From: Pseudoclavibacter sp. AY1F1 | GTDB lineage: Bacteria; Actinomycetota; Actinomycetes; Actinomycetales; Microbacteriaceae | Assembly: GCF_002931075.1 (NCBI RefSeq) | Contig: NZ_PSTQ01000003.1 | Coordinates: 248,001 to 312,000, forward strand | Direction: 5' to 3' | Length of the DNA: 64,000 bases | Shown here: piece after piece, positions 61,804-64,000 of the stretch | Numbering within the stretch: position 1 is the first letter of the stretch | How the letters are laid out: each line of letters starts with the position of its first letter | Program-made: the position numbers and the translations under genes | The notes under the pieces: model-generated | Told to the model about the DNA's origin: nothing | The model's input: only the letters and a program-made list of their open reading frames with translations | Database searches by the model: none

Positions 61804-61847
61804 GCGCCCCAGGCGCCCGCGCGAGTGGAGTCGTTTTCTGGTGGGGG

Positions 61848-61876
61848 TTGCTGACCAGGATTAGATATTATACGAT
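61848..61876 (+). promoter_or_regulatory. Candidate promoter of the FAH-RraA gene
   Basis: TTGCTG (61848-61853) and TACGAT (61871-61876) are 17 bp apart. The surrounding 61860-61886 stretch is unusually AT-rich for this DNA. On the minus strand CGTAT occurs twice in direct orientation, 12 bp apart (61882-61886, 61870-61874), a possible regulator site. The gene starts 49 bp downstream with AAGGAGG. Confidence 0.55.
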
Positions 61877-61924
61877 TTCAAATACGTCGTGATCTTGCGG
61901 CGTCCGCTCGCAAGGAGGCCAGCA

Positions 61925-63430
61925 ATGACGGAATCGATCGCCCAGCCGGGGAAGATCATCGCCATCCACCTCAGCTACGCGTCTCGCGCTGACCAGCGGG
62001 GTCGCCGCCCCGCGCATCCCTCGTACTTCTTCAAGCCCTCGAGCTCCATCGCTGCCTCCGGCGCCACAGTCGAGCGGCCCGCGGGAGGTGAGCTGCTCGC
62101 CTTCGAAGGCGAGATCGCCCTGATCGTCGGGACTCCAGCGCGCCGAGTGAGCGCAGCGGACGCCTGGCAGCACATCGCATCCGTCACCGCGGCGAACGAC
62201 CTCGGGCTCTACGACCTGCGCGCCAACGACAAGGGCTCGAACGTGCGCTCCAAGGGCGGCGACGGCTACACGCCGCTCGGCCCTGAGCTGCTTGATGCCC
62301 GATCAATCAACCCCGCGGCGCTGCGTGTTCGCACCTGGGTCAACGGGGAGCTGCGCCAGGACGACACAACCGCGGGCCTCCTCTTCCCGCTCGCGCAGAT
62401 CGTCGCCGACCTCTCCCAGCACTTCACGCTCGAGACGGGCGACGTCATCCTCACGGGAACCCCCGCAGGCTCGTCGGTCATCGTGCCCGGCGACGTCGTC
62501 GAAGTCGAAGTGGATGCACCCACCATCGACGGCGTGCCCTCCAGTGGCCGTCTCGTCACGACCGTCACGCAGGGCGAGGCCCCGTTCGACGACGCCCTCG
62601 GTTCGCTTCCCGCCGTCGATGACCATCAGCGGGCCGAGGCCTGGGGGTCACGCGAAGCGGCCGGGCCGCCCGAGGACGCGGACGAGCCGGCAGGCCCAGC
62701 GCTCTCCCCGGAGCTGCGCGCCAAGCTCGCCACCATCCCGACCGCCGGCCTCTCCGCGCAGCTCCGCAAGCGCGGCATCAACGCGTGCGTCATCGACGGC
62801 GTCGCCGCCAACCGCCCAGGCCTCTCGCTCGTGGGGGTCGCCAAGACCCTCCGCTTCGTGCCGGGCCGCGAGGATCTCTTCAAGAGCCACGGCAACGGTT
62901 ACAACGCGCAGAAGCAGGCGTTCGACGCGGTCGGCGAGGGTGAGGTCATCGTCATCGAGGCCAGGGGAGAGACGGGATCTGGCACGCTCGGCGACATCCT
63001 CGCCCTGCGCGCCAAGGCCCGCGGAGCGGCTGGCGTCGTCACCGACGGCGGCGTGCGCGACTACGACGCGGTCGTAGAGATCGGGCTCCCCGTCTTCTCG
63101 CGCGGCGCGCATCCCTCCGTCCTTGGGCGGCGCCACGTGCCGTGGGATTTCGACGTGACGATCGCCTGTGGCGGCGCGACCGTGCAGCCGGGCGACATCA
63201 TCGTCGGCGACGGAGACGGCGTCATCGTGATCCCGCCCGCCCTCGCGCAGGAGGTCGCAGACGCGGCCTTCACGCAGGAGGCGGAAGACGCCTGGATCGC
63301 GGAACGAGTGGCGGAGGGGCATCCGGTCGACGGGCTCTTCCCCATGAACGCCGAGTGGCGAGCCAGATATGAGCAGGCACAGACTGAGCAGCACGTCGCA
63401 GATCAGAGCAACGAGGAGGCACGGCGATGA
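61925..63430 (+). CDS. Fused fumarylacetoacetate-hydrolase-type and RraA-type (HMG/CHA aldolase) enzyme
   Basis: A 501-residue fusion. Residues 1-230 are an FAH-family domain: FEGEIALIVGTPAR supplies two Glu metal ligands, ANDLGLYDLR an Asp, and LTGTPAGSSVIVPGD the usual C-terminal loop. A Pro/Glu/Asp-rich linker (about 235-265) leads to an RraA-like domain with KTLRFVPGREDLF, GDILALRAKARG and VVTDGGVRDYDAV, the Arg-Asp motif of 4-hydroxy-4-methyl-2-oxoglutarate/oxaloacetate aldolases. The FAH half could hydrate, isomerise or decarboxylate a ring-cleavage product and the RraA half split the hydroxy-oxoacid to pyruvate. ATG 61925 has AAGGAGG upstream. Confidence 0.9.
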   Translation: MTESIAQPGKIIAIHLSYASRADQRGRRPAHPSYFFKPSSSIAASGATVERPAGGELLAFEGEIALIVGTPARRVSAADAWQHIASVTAANDLGLYDLRANDKGSNVRSKGGDGYTPLGPELLDARSINPAALRVRTWVNGELRQDDTTAGLLFPLAQIVADLSQHFTLETGDVILTGTPAGSSVIVPGDVVEVEVDAPTIDGVPSSGRLVTTVTQGEAPFDDALGSLPAVDDHQRAEAWGSREAAGPPEDADEPAGPALSPELRAKLATIPTAGLSAQLRKRGINACVIDGVAANRPGLSLVGVAKTLRFVPGREDLFKSHGNGYNAQKQAFDAVGEGEVIVIEARGETGSGTLGDILALRAKARGAAGVVTDGGVRDYDAVVEIGLPVFSRGAHPSVLGRRHVPWDFDVTIACGGATVQPGDIIVGDGDGVIVIPPALAQEVADAAFTQEAEDAWIAERVAEGHPVDGLFPMNAEWRARYEQAQTEQHVADQSNEEARR

Positions 63431-64000
63431 GCGGCACAGCCCAGCAGACAGCATCGGGCACGGCGACCGCGCCCGACCAGGGAAGTAAGTCGGAGCAGGC
63501 GTACGCCTGGCTGCGTGAGCGCATCAGCTCTGGCGCCTACAGCCCCGGCTTCCGCCTGGTGCTCTCGCCGATCGCCTACGAGCTCGGGATGAGCGTGGTC
63601 CCGGTGCGCGAGGCGGTCCGCAGGCTCGAAGCCGAGGGGCTCGTGACCTTCGAGCGGAACGTCGGCGCGAGCGTCGCGCTGGTTGACGCCTCCGAGTACG
63701 CCCACACGATGGAGACGCTCGGGCTCGTCGAGGGATTCGCGACGGCGCTCTCCGCCCCGCTGCTCGGCCCGGAAGACCTGCAGCGGGCGGAGGAGATCAA
63801 CAACCGCATGATCAGCCTCCTCGACGACTTCGACCCGCACGCCTTCACGGAGCTCAACCGGCAGTTCCACTCGGTGCTCTTCGAGCCCTGCCCCAACCCC
63901 CACGTGCTCGACCTCGTGCAGCGCGGTTGGTCACGCCTCTCCTCGATGCGCGACTCGACCTTCGCGTTTGTTCCCGACCGGGCGAAGCGCTCCGTCGAGG
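63427..64000 (+). CDS. GntR-family regulator, C-terminus cut by window edge
   Basis: From ATG 63427, overlapping the FAH-RraA stop by 4 nt, 191 codons are visible. The winged HTH is at about 22-90: SEQAYAWLRERISSGAYSPG, then MSVVPVREAVRRLEAEGLV. The start of an FCD domain follows (ETLGLVEGFATALSA, FTELNRQFHSVLF). The end lies to the right of the window. It is co-transcribed with the FAH-RraA gene and may control it together with the IclR regulator. Confidence 0.92.
   Translation, partial: MSGTAQQTASGTATAPDQGSKSEQAYAWLRERISSGAYSPGFRLVLSPIAYELGMSVVPVREAVRRLEAEGLVTFERNVGASVALVDASEYAHTMETLGLVEGFATALSAPLLGPEDLQRAEEINNRMISLLDDFDPHAFTELNRQFHSVLFEPCPNPHVLDLVQRGWSRLSSMRDSTFAFVPDRAKRSVE

Overview
The window is high-GC DNA with the gene style of an actinobacterium, most likely order Micrococcales, family Microbacteriaceae. 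The evidence is a dnaK-grpE-dnaJ-hspR operon with HAIR operators, a RamB-type regulator, an Asp23/Gls24 locus, frequent GTG/TTG starts, 4-nt ATGA/GTGA gene overlaps, several genes that look leaderless, and frequent GCATCC/GGATGC hexamers. I found no rRNA, tRNA, CRISPR array, insertion sequence or phage gene. About 63 protein genes or gene remnants are supported. Nearly all are transport, catabolism and their local one-component regulators, typical of a chromosomal region specialised in carbon-source use.

Layout. 1-5.1 kb: the start of a peptide-type solute-binding lipoprotein (minus), a DUF418 membrane protein, two convergent overlapping MerR regulators, and a SnoaL-like protein divergent from the second MerR across a perfect MerR operator. 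5.1-10.0 kb: the heat-shock operon dnaK-grpE-dnaJ-hspR, followed by 0.5 kb of non-coding repeats including two mutually inverted long-palindrome elements. 10.0-11.8 kb: an SDR/MmyB-type regulator pair. 12.0-20.3 kb: a GntR regulator divergent from an eight-gene catabolic operon (SsuABC-like transporter, zinc alcohol dehydrogenase, two tandem AA_synth/DUF1185 paralogs, alpha/beta hydrolase, aldehyde dehydrogenase) whose substrate I cannot assign; this is the best candidate for an undescribed pathway. 20.3-22.9 kb: an HxlR regulator, an MFS exporter preceded by a possible 31-residue leader peptide, and a TetR regulator. 22.9-29.4 kb: SDRs, alpha/beta hydrolases, a quinone-oxidoreductase-like enzyme and TetR genes that form two related, rearranged copies of one module; one copy has kept only the DNA-binding half of its TetR gene.

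29.5-44.6 kb: a LacI-controlled, tightly packed minus-strand operon for beta-glucuronide use. It holds an oligopeptide-type ABC importer with a fused permease-ATPase, glucuronate isomerase, fructuronate reductase, beta-glucuronidase, mannonate dehydratase, a gluconokinase-type kinase and a GH3 beta-glucosidase. It would take glucuronides to 2-keto-3-deoxygluconate, but KDG kinase and KDPG aldolase are not in the window. 44.6-49.5 kb: RamB-like regulator divergent from PEP synthase, then an Asp-nucleophile hydrolase. 49.6-52.9 kb: a TetR/oxidoreductase pair divergent from an NtaA-type flavin monooxygenase over twin operators, then a CinA C-terminal protein. 53.0-55.5 kb: an Asp23/Gls24 envelope-stress operon ending in CsbD. 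55.8-64 kb: a ThDP enzyme, then an aromatic-acid region: MHS transporter, phenol/3-hydroxybenzoate-type FAD monooxygenase, divergent IclR regulator with two operators, a fused FAH-RraA enzyme and a GntR regulator cut by the window end.

All calls rest on reading the sequence and on recall of protein families; no search was run.
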